Assembly (NCBI GenBank): GCA_033725935.1 | Contig: MU867104.1 | Span: 124,001-188,000, forward strand | Direction: 5' to 3' | DNA from: Cladorrhinum sp. PSN259 | Taxonomy: Eukaryota; Ascomycota; Sordariomycetes; Sordariales; Podosporaceae | Length of the DNA stretch: 64,000 nucleotides | Made by a program: the position numbers and the translations under genes | The notes under the pieces: generated by a model | Told to the model about the DNA's origin: nothing | What the model saw: the letters and a program-made list of their open reading frames with translations, nothing else | The model's database searches: none | Shown here: positions 31,561 to 41,200 of the stretch, one piece after another | How the letters are laid out: each line of letters begins with the position of its first letter | Position numbering within the stretch: the first letter of the stretch is position 1

Positions 31561-34500
31561 ATGCCATCATTCGCCTCCAACCTTTGGTCCAGCGTTTTCC
31601 GACAAGGATTAACCAAGTCCGTCACCCAAACCTACGCCCAGTCGGTCGTAGCAGCCACCCACCCTCATGTTCTAAACACTCAGAATCGTCCGTCCTTTGG
31701 GCGGCGGAATCAATCCCGTCTCGCCAACCGCCGAACATCTGTTCTCGGCCTCACCTCCACATCTGCCTTCCATGCCAGCAGCTCCCTAACTGCTGGCTCG
31801 GCCGAGCCATTGCGCCAGGGCAAGGCTGTCAATCCGGGAGGACTTGACGCCTACTTTGAGCAGCTGCAGAAGGAAAACGAGGCTGCCGCGGTCGAAGTTG
31901 TGACTCATTCGGCCGCCGCCCCAGAGCAGGGAGAGAAGGAATGGGTTCAGTTTCAGTTTCCCAAGCGCATCGAGTGGAAGCCAACCCCGGCTTCCATCTT
32001 GATCGGTTCCGATGCGAAAACACTCGCTCTCGACGCCGAAGAGACGACCGCCGCCCGCGATGATTCGACGACCGTACCGCCAGAGGCCAAGGAGGCCCTG
32101 GCTCACATCGATGCCGCTTTAGAAAAGGCTATTGAGGAGCGCAAGCAGCTAGAGGCCTTGGAAGAGGAGGTCGAGTCTCTGCGCGCAACCTCACCCGAAC
32201 TGGCTGAGAAGCTCGCCGAAGAAATTCGTTCGAGAACTCTCACCCCAGTGGAACCCATCCGGACGCCGGCCAGCGTCGCCCGGACCGTCACGCCCCCGAT
32301 CGATCCTCAATCCCAGACGTACGCCGACCATCTCATGAAGCTTTGCGATGCGAGACGATATGCCGAAATTCCCGCAGTTTTTGAGGCAATGCTTGTTGGG
32401 GGCATTCGCCCCATCGCGGCCGCCTACAATGCTTTGCTCTACTCTGCCATCAACTCGCCTTTAGACAAGTATGAAATGGTGTCCAAGGCGCTCGATATCT
32501 ACACTGATATGCGCTCTCACAAGGTGTCCCCGAACGGTGAGACGTTCGACATCTTGGTGAATCTGCTGGCCTCTCGGTCCTCGGAAGTGTTTGCTTCCAA
32601 GAAGGAGCTCGAGAACAAGCGCCTGAGATTCGGCGGAATGGAGGAGCCTGGCAAGTTCATGTTCGCGTCTCATGAGCTCGAGTATGAAATGCTGTGTGTG
32701 GACGATCGTCTAGACTTTGCAATGAAGTTCTTTGAGAAGTCGGCCATGACCAACAAGGCAGACTATTCACCCCAGACCTACCACAATCTCATCTCGGCCT
32801 GTGCAAACTCTGGGCGCGTCTCTGATATGCTCCAGCTGTTTGAGCACATGGAGTCTGCCCACACGACCCCGATTGCCGCCACTTTCCCCGCAATGATCAC
32901 TGCATTTGCAAAGTCTGGCGACCTTGTCAGCGCTGTCGAGTGCTACAACGAGTATCGCAATCTTGCAATCGCAAACGACAAGGGTGAAGCCACTTTGCTC
33001 GACCGTGCTGATTCTCACGTCTATGCTGCCGTGATCAACGCCTACGTCATTTCGGACAAGTTTGAGGGGGCCACCAAGTTCTACCAAAAGATTGTCAACG
33101 AGTACAATGTCCGTGCTGCCGATATCAAGGACGCTCTCATTGCCGGTGGATTTGTTGAGGGTTTCATCAATCGCGGCATCTACCGTGAAGCACTCCACTG
33201 GGCTCAGAGCATTGAGCACGAAGCCAGGAACCGCGCAATGGGCGAGATTGCAACTGTTGCTGCTGACCATGGCGACAAGCAAACCGCCATCGCCGCATTT
33301 GCCAACATAGCTCCTTCAGGCGCCCTCGCCTCATCTGCCATGGCTCTGCTCGCTATGAGCGTTCGGGAGGGCGACGTAATGGCAGCTGCTCGCTATTGGG
33401 ACGTTCTCTGCGGGTCTGAGGTCAAGGTCACCTCAGCCTTCATCGAGCCTACTGCCATGTATGCCATCGCCATGATTGGATCCGGCCAGGTTATGGAGGG
33501 TCTTACACAGTCTGAGTGGATGTTCCAGCGCATTCGCGACGGCGCTGCTCCCGGAGACATTCACCTGGCAGGCGAGGTTGAGGAAGGCATCGAGCTCGTC
33601 TCCAAGTTCATGGGCGCTCGTGGCATCACTGACCCCAGGGAGAACGTCTCACCTGTCTCATACGCCCCATCTCAGGCTTTTGTAGCTTCACCATACCCCG
33701 GCACTCCTGCTGTCTCCAACTATGAGGATTCTTTCGACCCCTACGCCCACAACACCGATTTCAAGGGATCTTCGTTGATCTCGGACGAGTTGGAGGGCGC
33801 TCACGGCCGCAAGGGCCCTAGGATGCAGGATGCTCTCAACAAGTTCCGCAACATTCGCCGTGCCGGTCGTCACCCCAGATACATCACCTACGCCAAGCTC
33901 ATCTCTGCCGCCGCTCGTGAGAACAAGGTCGACCTGTGCCACGAGATCCTCGCCATGGCCCGTTCCGATGTCCCCTTGCTTCCTCAGTATCCCGTGGTTC
34001 GCTACGGCTGGTCTTCCATCTTGGATGCCATGGTCGGCGCTTGTCTCACCTTTGGCGACAGGGTCACGGCCGAGCAGTTCCACCAGGAGCTCCTCGCCAT
34101 GGGCGCGACTCCTTCGGCCAACACTTTTGGTCTCTACATCACCACTATGAAGGAGTCCACCAAGACTTTTGATGAGGCAACCGAAGCCGTCAAGATTTTC
34201 CACCGTGCCAAGGCTGAGGGCGTTGAGCCCACCTCGTTCCTTTACAACGCCCTCATTGGAAAGCTCGGCAAGGCCCGCCGCATTGATGACTGCCTCTTCT
34301 ACTTTGGCGAGATGCAGGCTCTCGGTATCAAGCCTACCTCGGTCACCTACGGAACCATTGTCAACGCTCTCTGTCGCGTCAGCGATGAGAAGTTCGCCGA
34401 GGAGCTGTTCGAGGAGATGGAATCCATGCCCAACTACAAGGCACGACCCGCTCCCTACAACAGCATGATGCAGTTCTTCCTCATGACCAAGAGAGACAAG

Positions 34501-35160
34501 ACCAAGGTTCTCGAGTACTACGGACGCATGCAGGCCAAGGGAATCGCTCCCACCGCCCACACCTTCAAGCTTCTCGTCGACACCCACGCCACTCTCGAGC
34601 CTGTTGACATGGAGGCTGCAGAGATGGTTCTGGATATGATCCGGGCCTCGGGTCAAAAGCCCGAGCCCGTTCACTATGCTTCCTTGATTCACGCTCGCGG
34701 CTGCGTCCTCCATGATCTCGAGGGTGCTCGTCGCGTCTTTGACAGCGTGATGAAGGATCGATCTGTCGCCCCCAACGCCTGTCTTTTCCAAGCTCTTTTC
34801 GAAGCCATGGTTGCCAATCATCGTGTGGCTGACACCGAGTTGGTCCTTGCCACCATGCGTGCCAAGGGGGTCGAGATGACTCCTTACATTGCCAACACTC
34901 TCATCCACGGCTGGGCTTCCGAAAAGGACATCACCAAGGCCAAGGACATCTATGCCACCGTCAGCCGAGACAAGCGCGAACCCAGCACGTACGAAGCCAT
35001 GACTCGTGCCTTTCTCGCCGTTGAGGAGCGCGAGAACGCCAAAGGTGTTGTTGCCGAGATGCTCACCCGAGGATACCCCAGTGCCGTCGTCAACAAGGTT
35101 CTCGAACTCCTCGGCGGTGGCAACAACGCCCCGGTCGAGGAGGCCACTGTCGCTGCCTAA
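31561..35160 (+). CDS. mitochondrial pentatricopeptide repeat (PPR) protein
   Basis: A single exon encodes 1199 residues. The N-terminus is rich in Arg, Ser and Ala without acidic residues (MPSFASNLWSSVFRQG and on to about residue 75), as in a mitochondrial presequence. A coiled-coil stretch follows near residues 175-230. About 15 PPR-type 35-residue units then run from residue 250 to 1170. Clear examples contain SVTYGTIVNALCRVSD, TSFLYNALIGKLGKA, APYNSMMQFFLMTK and NTLIHGWASEKDITKA. PPR proteins bind single-stranded RNA in mitochondria and act in translation or processing of organelle transcripts. The size and layout recall the fungal proteins needed for cytochrome oxidase subunit 1 expression (cya-5 type), but I cannot confirm orthology. 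Codon use is strongly biased to C-ending codons, suggesting high expression. Confidence 0.9.
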   Translation: MPSFASNLWSSVFRQGLTKSVTQTYAQSVVAATHPHVLNTQNRPSFGRRNQSRLANRRTSVLGLTSTSAFHASSSLTAGSAEPLRQGKAVNPGGLDAYFEQLQKENEAAAVEVVTHSAAAPEQGEKEWVQFQFPKRIEWKPTPASILIGSDAKTLALDAEETTAARDDSTTVPPEAKEALAHIDAALEKAIEERKQLEALEEEVESLRATSPELAEKLAEEIRSRTLTPVEPIRTPASVARTVTPPIDPQSQTYADHLMKLCDARRYAEIPAVFEAMLVGGIRPIAAAYNALLYSAINSPLDKYEMVSKALDIYTDMRSHKVSPNGETFDILVNLLASRSSEVFASKKELENKRLRFGGMEEPGKFMFASHELEYEMLCVDDRLDFAMKFFEKSAMTNKADYSPQTYHNLISACANSGRVSDMLQLFEHMESAHTTPIAATFPAMITAFAKSGDLVSAVECYNEYRNLAIANDKGEATLLDRADSHVYAAVINAYVISDKFEGATKFYQKIVNEYNVRAADIKDALIAGGFVEGFINRGIYREALHWAQSIEHEARNRAMGEIATVAADHGDKQTAIAAFANIAPSGALASSAMALLAMSVREGDVMAAARYWDVLCGSEVKVTSAFIEPTAMYAIAMIGSGQVMEGLTQSEWMFQRIRDGAAPGDIHLAGEVEEGIELVSKFMGARGITDPRENVSPVSYAPSQAFVASPYPGTPAVSNYEDSFDPYAHNTDFKGSSLISDELEGAHGRKGPRMQDALNKFRNIRRAGRHPRYITYAKLISAAARENKVDLCHEILAMARSDVPLLPQYPVVRYGWSSILDAMVGACLTFGDRVTAEQFHQELLAMGATPSANTFGLYITTMKESTKTFDEATEAVKIFHRAKAEGVEPTSFLYNALIGKLGKARRIDDCLFYFGEMQALGIKPTSVTYGTIVNALCRVSDEKFAEELFEEMESMPNYKARPAPYNSMMQFFLMTKRDKTKVLEYYGRMQAKGIAPTAHTFKLLVDTHATLEPVDMEAAEMVLDMIRASGQKPEPVHYASLIHARGCVLHDLEGARRVFDSVMKDRSVAPNACLFQALFEAMVANHRVADTELVLATMRAKGVEMTPYIANTLIHGWASEKDITKAKDIYATVSRDKREPSTYEAMTRAFLAVEERENAKGVVAEMLTRGYPSAVVNKVLELLGGGNNAPVEEATVAA

Positions 35161-36469
35161 AGGTTACACCGAAGCCGACGAAAGAATATTCTAGCATGCT
35201 CCTTTTTCTTCTGTCTTGATGTTTGGTTTCATTTGTCGCTCTGCTTTCCTATCATTCTTGGCATGATACCCCCTGTTGCATGAAAGACGTATTTGAGAGG
35301 ATAAGGGGGGTTGTTGTCCCAGGGATTATCGGGAATCTTTTTGGCGGTGAAAACGGAAAAGTGTTTTTTATACTGTCAATTTCTTTGGCGTTCTCTTTTA
35401 CATCGCTATGCAAAGCGAGCGGCGTTTTGGGAGACAATGGGATAGACAAGGTTTAATACCGGGGGCCCCTGACTTCTAGAACAAGAAGTCTGTTGAGGCT
35501 CGGTTTCGGGTTCTAGGGAGGTATACATGGCTTTTCGGTCGCGCTTTGTCGCATGGACCCGGATGGACAAAGGACAATGGCGGGCATAGATGCTCGGTAC
35601 ATTTTGATGATAACTATTAGAACACACTCCACTCTATAAAGTACAGTTATTTCGAAGCGAGAGTAAAAACGGGTTCTATGGTTTGGTTTGGAGGATGTGA
35701 ACAGTATGATTGCAAGCACTGATAGGATGTGAAAGGACGGCACGGACAAGGTCTTGATGTGACATTGCAATATGTATAGCATGGATGGTACACACGCTAT
35801 GAAATGTTGTTCCGGGCAATTTCGGTGTCCATTTTGGTTGTGAATCTACTGACACTGTTTTGCTCGACCAAGCCCTCACGAACTAGGCTCCCATTCCTCC
35901 CAAACATCCCAAAGACTCCGAAACCCGGAGGTCTCTCGAAGATGGAACTCGTCACCCTCGATCATAACATCAACCGCGACGCACCAAGCTGATCGGTAGA
36001 TTCTATTACAATAATATTCGCTGAAGCCATCGACACACTCGTCCAAGTTGCGGCGGTCACTTCTCACCTTGCCGTTCTTTTGACACATGGTCAATAATTA
36101 AATGTCAATTGACGATGAACGTGAGTCCTTAGGGCACGCACTCGTGATAGGCTACCAACTAAGTGATACATACAAATTGGATACCTGTCTCTGGCAGCTT
36201 CTGATTTGTCCCGCTTGCAGTTGCCCTTGTCAAGATCACTACGGCCTCTACATACGGTTGGCTACACATCAGTACCTAAATGCAATATGGACGGAATGTC
36301 GGCTGGCTTTCCTCTAATGCAATCGCCCACGCAACAAGCCCATTTCAGTCAAGTCAGTTATCAGTAAAAAAAAATAAACTGAATTGGATTATTAATATCC
36401 CCAGCTTGCAAGACTATCCCTACTTTTTTTCTTTGTTAGACTAATAGCCGAACGACTTGAATCATTATT
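35161..36469. other. intergenic, start of an AT-rich accessory stretch
   Basis: This is the 3' region of the PPR gene followed by AT-rich sequence. Only short frames without domains are present. Confidence 0.55.
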
Positions 36470-36763
36470 ACCATCTAATGCTTAAACGGTTGTTAGCTCG
36501 ATACATGCCCAACAAAACAAAGGACAGAAACAAGGTGTGGAAGCCAATCCAAAAAAAAAAAAAAAAATAAAAAAATTTTCCAATTAAAACTTAAACCGTA
36601 AGGTTGTTAGAAAATCGTAAGTTAGAACATGGCACATAGAAATAGTGGGATGAATTACCTATGCACGTCGGGATATCCAGCAATGCGTAGAATGGAGCCA
36701 GAAGTACATTAACAGAAAGCTGAGCAGGCGTAGATAAAGAATTAGAAATGCATAATCCTGCAA
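36470..36763. mobile_element. truncated second copy of the MITE
   Basis: Positions 36470-36545 align well with 18182-18256 of the complete element: CATCTAATGCTTAAACGGTTGTTAGCTCG, then the GGACAGAAA and GTGTGGAAG blocks. An A-rich insertion at 36551-36590 follows. Sequence related to the inner 42-bp units (GCGTAGAATGGAGCCAGAAG; ATTAACAGAAAGCTGAGCAGG) continues to about 36763. No right inverted end can be found, so this copy is broken at its right side. Confidence 0.7.
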
Positions 36764-37363
36764 TTTGGGAAGTTATCTCAGGCACGTACTGCTCTGTTGG
36801 AAAACTTCAGATCACTTGACCTCATCATCTATGTACACTTTTTGGACAGCCGGACAGGTCTCCTATCCGGTTTCTCTGTTAGCAAAACAACACCAATCTT
36901 TGGCTAGCTAGAATAACTCGAAGCTTTTTTATCTTTGGATTCGTATATCCTAGTTTTGATTCCCAAATAAAGTGATAAAATCCAGTTAACTGACTTTAGC
37001 GCCTTACTGTTAGCATACTCGTCTAAGTTATCCAAAATCAGATAAGAGGCACGCGTGACGGTGCGGTCGACCATCAAACAGTAGTATGTATGTATGTATG
37101 TATACAGCAACCGGATTGCAACTTCAGCAGCTTGCCATTCTGGCAATTACTTTTTTCCAAGGTTGGTTTTAATTTGTCATTGCGGTGCCGTTGTTGCCAG
37201 CCGTCACACTATCACTTCGGTTCTTCAAACAGGACGGCGATTTGCTCACCATAAAATAATATAAATACCCCGTGCTATAGCTGACTCCGCCGTGTTTGTT
37301 AAACTTGTCAAGGTTTCTCTACATTTCCCTCCCAATTCACGACCACAGGCCGCCCGGCAGTCT
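36764..37363. other. intergenic, AT-rich
   Basis: This region contains an ATGT tetranucleotide run at about 37085-37101. No gene or structured element was seen. Confidence 0.5.
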
Positions 37364-37687
37364 TCAGGCTTCAGCCATCGTCTCAATCTTGACCTTGCAA
37401 ACCTCCAATAGTTTCTTACAAGACCTGGTCCTGCACCAGTAAAGCCCATCATATCCATCATCGTCCTCCTCCGCCTCATATGATTCAGGATCCAGAGCCT
37501 GAAACCAGCCGATGCCCATATTCTCAATCGGCCTACCCTTTACCTCTCCAGCGTAAATCTTCCAGAGATAGTCAAACCTGCAAGCAATTACCCCCTCCTC
37601 TGCTGGTGAGAGCCCGTTAGAGCATGTCCAGAAAAGACTAAGAAGGAAAGGGGAACACAACGTACCAAGGCCTTGCTTGTTATCCAT
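37364..37687 (-). CDS. small hypothetical protein, doubtful
   Basis: The open frame covers 107 residues. A 63-bp stretch at 37665-37603 has gtacgt, CTAAC and cag signals in the right order and its removal keeps the frame, giving an 86-residue product. The sequence (WKIYAGEVKGRPIENMGIGW, then an acidic EAEEDDDGYDG and YWCRTRSCKKLLEVCKV) has a balanced composition but no family I recognise. It lies in an AT-rich accessory region beside a broken HET gene and may itself be a remnant. Confidence 0.3.
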   Translation of the reverse strand: MDNKQGLGTLCSPFLLSLFWTCSNGLSPAEEGVIACRFDYLWKIYAGEVKGRPIENMGIGWFQALDPESYEAEEDDDGYDGLYWCRTRSCKKLLEVCKVKIETMAEA

Positions 37688-37740
37688 GTGCTACATACAG
37701 CAGCTGGGCAGTTAGGCAGCACTCCGCTCCCGCCCCAATC

Positions 37741-37883
37741 TTGATCTTTTATGAAGCATCTTTCGAGGACCTGCGCAATGGTATCGGTCATGGCAAAGAA
37801 AGGGCTACGAGAAGATCAAGTTCTGCGTCAAGCAGGCAAAAGATGCCGGGCTCGAATGCTCGTGGGTTGATACTTGGGCCAGT
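37741..37883 (+). pseudogene. frameshifted HET-domain fragment
   Basis: One frame reads SFEDLRNGIGHGKE and then, after a one-base shift at about 37798-37802, a second frame reads KGYEKIKFCVKQAKDAGLEC and SWVDT. These are consecutive parts of the HET domain of vegetative-incompatibility proteins, whose core has the form SFEDL...GYEKI.FC..QA...GL...WVDT. The similarity ends after WVDT, where a cysteine pair would be expected, and no start or C-terminal part is visible. It is therefore a broken relic of a HET gene. Confidence 0.65.
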
Positions 37884-38233
37884 CCCGAGGGACAAGGGAG
37901 AAAGATGTGTGAATCTGTGCAAGCGAATAATTATGCTATAGTCAGGTTGCCCTGCTATTCATTCGTCTGTAGTGTTTGGTGGATGAACTCGGCTTGTATA
38001 CATGTGACCGCTCCGAGGCTGTGATGTCGGCAGCACTATTCCCGTGCGCGATAATTAGAGATCCCGTAGGCACTTGTTTGTTATCCTTGGTTAAGCTTAC
38101 CGAGTTGTCGCCTGCCGAGCTGCCATTTCTTCCACTCGCTTATTAGGTGGATATCACAGACATCGTCGTCGAGTTTTTGAAACCAACCAAAGGGAGAAAC
38201 TGAATAGCTTATCACATAATACGCGCTGTTGTA
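37884..38233. other. intergenic, 3' side of the TcB-TcC gene
   Basis: No feature was recognised. It separates the HET relic from the end of the toxin-type gene. Confidence 0.5.
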
Positions 38234-41200
38234 TCAAACAAATGGGCTGGCCGACCCGTAATATCTGTCAGAGGGGGGGGGGATTCTAGCGTCCCCGTCA
38301 TTCTCTCCCTTCGTTGTGTGTTGTTTGGGATAAAATCGCAAAGTTCCCCACTCGGGCATGTATGCGCCAAGCTGGTCAAATCGGTTTTTGATTACGACGG
38401 ATTCTCCTCCAGGCAGTGTAAATCTACCATCGAACGGGACGCGGTAGTCGAGCATGGCGTTTGGGAGAATGTAGTCGGAAGTAAAGTCCTTCAGCTTCTT
38501 CAAGATCTCGCTCCTCGCCTGGCTCCACTCCTCAGGAGTCTTTAGCGACTGCATCCTTTCCAGGTTAGACTCCTTCCCTAGAGGCTTTTCCTTGAAAAAC
38601 AGCTTCCACCTCTCATCGAGCCCACGCGATATCTCTGTTGTGCCTTTCGCGCGCATCTCCACTTGGTTGATGTTGGACTGGATTCGGATGCACCACATGT
38701 CGACATTGATAATATGTTCGAGATATTTCTTATACTGGTACGGAATCAGGTGCGATTGGTCGAATGTTATCCGGTTGCATATTTTTTCAATGTCCTTCCC
38801 CTTCTCCATCCGTCTAGCAAACGCCCCTGGGCTAGATTTTGTTCCTTTGTGGTGAGGGGCTTGTCTCACGCGTTCTGCGGCGGGGCCTAGCCGAGCTTGC
38901 CGCATCTTTGACCACCCCGCAAGAAGCCGGTTTTTGCTCCGAGTCCCGGACTTTACGGTCCCCTCGTGGTCGACGTACCCCACAGGGTTGCATCCAACAT
39001 AGACATAAGCATTAAACCCGTCCGCAGTCCCCAGCGGATCACAATTCAGCCATCGGCATAACCAGGGTACGTAGTACCGGCGCTGATTGTAATAGAAGCC
39101 CGTCTCGGTGTCGCGTTCCTTGCCTGCAAACCTATACCGCTTGGGCGCCCGAGCGAGCCCAGCCTGGAAAACTGTCGTGCCGTAGGCTGTGTACTCTTCG
39201 TACGAGAGGAGGTTGGCCTCGTCGTCAACCTCAAAAATGATGGAATCCAGAACCAGTGTGTGCTGGAACCTGACCAACAGCGAGGGTAAGCCTTTAGCTT
39301 CTTGGTCCGGGCCGGTCCATTGCTCCCTGATGCATAGGACGTCGCTGTTGGAGGCTTTGACCGTCATCGACTTGCATTGTAGAGTCAAGGTGCCCTGGCT
39401 GTTGTATTTTGTGCATTCTGAAAATTCTTCCAGGTAGAGCGTCTCTTTGGTCTTGACCAAGTTGCCGTTGGGTAACTGTTTTTCGACCACCTTGCGGACG
39501 CGGGTGCCTGATATGTTGTACACGTACCTGCGTAGGTACGTGGTTAGCGGGCCTCCTTAATGACGCAAAATACTGAGACGAGGTCTGAGAGTGACTCACC
39601 AAACAGTTTCGACCTGTCTATTAGTCGTCGTCCTCTGAGATGACGAACTCCTCAACTGGTTTTGATGATCCCATGTCGAACACGCAAGGCCTGGCATAGA
39701 CTTGACATTTCCATGCTCGTCATACTCATGACTATACCCTGCATCTCGGGCGTGAACGAAGCCGCTACTGGTGAGGCGGTTGTTGAATTTGCTGAGCTCC
39801 AGGTTGCTTGGACTTTCATAGAAAAAGAATCTGTCCCAACCAGGTGTGGTCTTATCGTGGATCACATGGCGCAGATGGGTCATATTGCCTGCCTCGTCGT
39901 ATGCATAGGTCTCTGTGTATCGGGCCATGGCGGATGCATCGGCAGGACCGACTGCCTTTCCGGTTCCTGGCTCGAGGTTCACAAAACCAGGGGCTGGCGC
40001 CTTCCCTTTAGTCTGGCCAAGATGCTCCCGCCCGCTCTCTTCGACGAGACGATAGGCAGCGTCGTAGGTGTATTGGGAGACAGCAGGCACTGGGCCATTG
40101 TTGAAGTAGATCCTTTGGTTTGTGAGATGCTCCTGATGAACAAGATTGCCGACGGCGTCGTATGTGAACTGGACATCCTGCATCGTCTTGTCTCGGCAAC
40201 AGGTTGTCTTTCGAATAAGCCTGTGTGTGAGAGGGTCGTAGGTCATGAATGTCTTTGTCGCGTTGATGTCTCGAGTTCGCATGATCTCTCGCAAATGCTC
40301 ATCATACTCTACCGCTGAGAGGCTGCATGTCCAGTCGCTGCCGGGGAGCTGGGACTTGACCGAGAAAAGGAGACCATTGTCCTCGTACTTGTACTGGGTG
40401 ACTGTTCCGTCGGCAGAATTCCTGGACTGAATGCGGCCAATCGCGTCAAATTCGGCCTTGAATTGAAACCGTTTGTCCAGTTTAATCCTTTCCACCACGC
40501 TCCAGTCGACCACCTCCCGGTACGCTTCCGTCAGATGTTGATCCCACGCGACGCAATTACCGTCCATATCATACTGCCTCCGCGTCTGCACTCCAGACTG
40601 GTCATACTGCTTGAAGACGTGGCCTTGCAGGTTGTCCCGCTCCGCATCTTCAATCTCGGCATGCTTCTCGTCGCCAAAGACAGTCCGGAAGACGCATACC
40701 TCAGGCGCATCACCTTCAACGAGGAAAACCTTGACCAGTCGCCGGAGTGCGTCGTAGGCCATCCTCTCTCTGCGCTTATCCCCGCGCCAGTCCAATATAG
40801 GGGCACCGTTGACGTCGTGCAAGGTAAGCCGATAGGTGTGGTCCATTGTCTCAGTTAGCATAATCCTGCCTTGCATGTCGTACTTTGAACGAGTAACTAT
40901 CCGATCCTTTCCATCGATCTCGGCCGTGACATTCCCCTGGACGTCCCGGACAAACTTGGTCTTGAGCAGCATTGCTCCTGCATTAGTGACGTGCAGCATA
41001 TCCTGCCCGAGGGAGTCATAGTAAACAAACGAAGGCGTGCTGCGGTGGCTAAATGCTTTTTCCGCCGCCATCTTTTGCGCGACTCCAAGTTGGCCATTGG
41101 CACGGCTATCGTACCAAGTCGGAAGATAGACATCGGTGGGAAGTGACTTGATGGCACGGCCGACGTCTGGATCCTCTGCCGGGTTAGCCGCGATCAGGTC

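Noticed and set aside
33688..34908. 406-residue minus-strand frame inside the PPR gene
   Set aside because: It is a mirror of the C-ending codon bias in the real gene; it has no domain and lies entirely within an intact 1199-residue frame.
39528..39599. Stop codon after the 2033-residue frame read as a break or as two separate genes
   Set aside because: The break has intron signals (gtgagt, gctaac, acgcag) and is 72 bp long; removing it keeps the frame into the RHS core, so it is better explained as an intron.
39662..40318. 218-residue plus-strand frame inside the TcB-TcC gene
   Set aside because: It is antisense to the RHS repeats, which are clearly coding on the minus strand.
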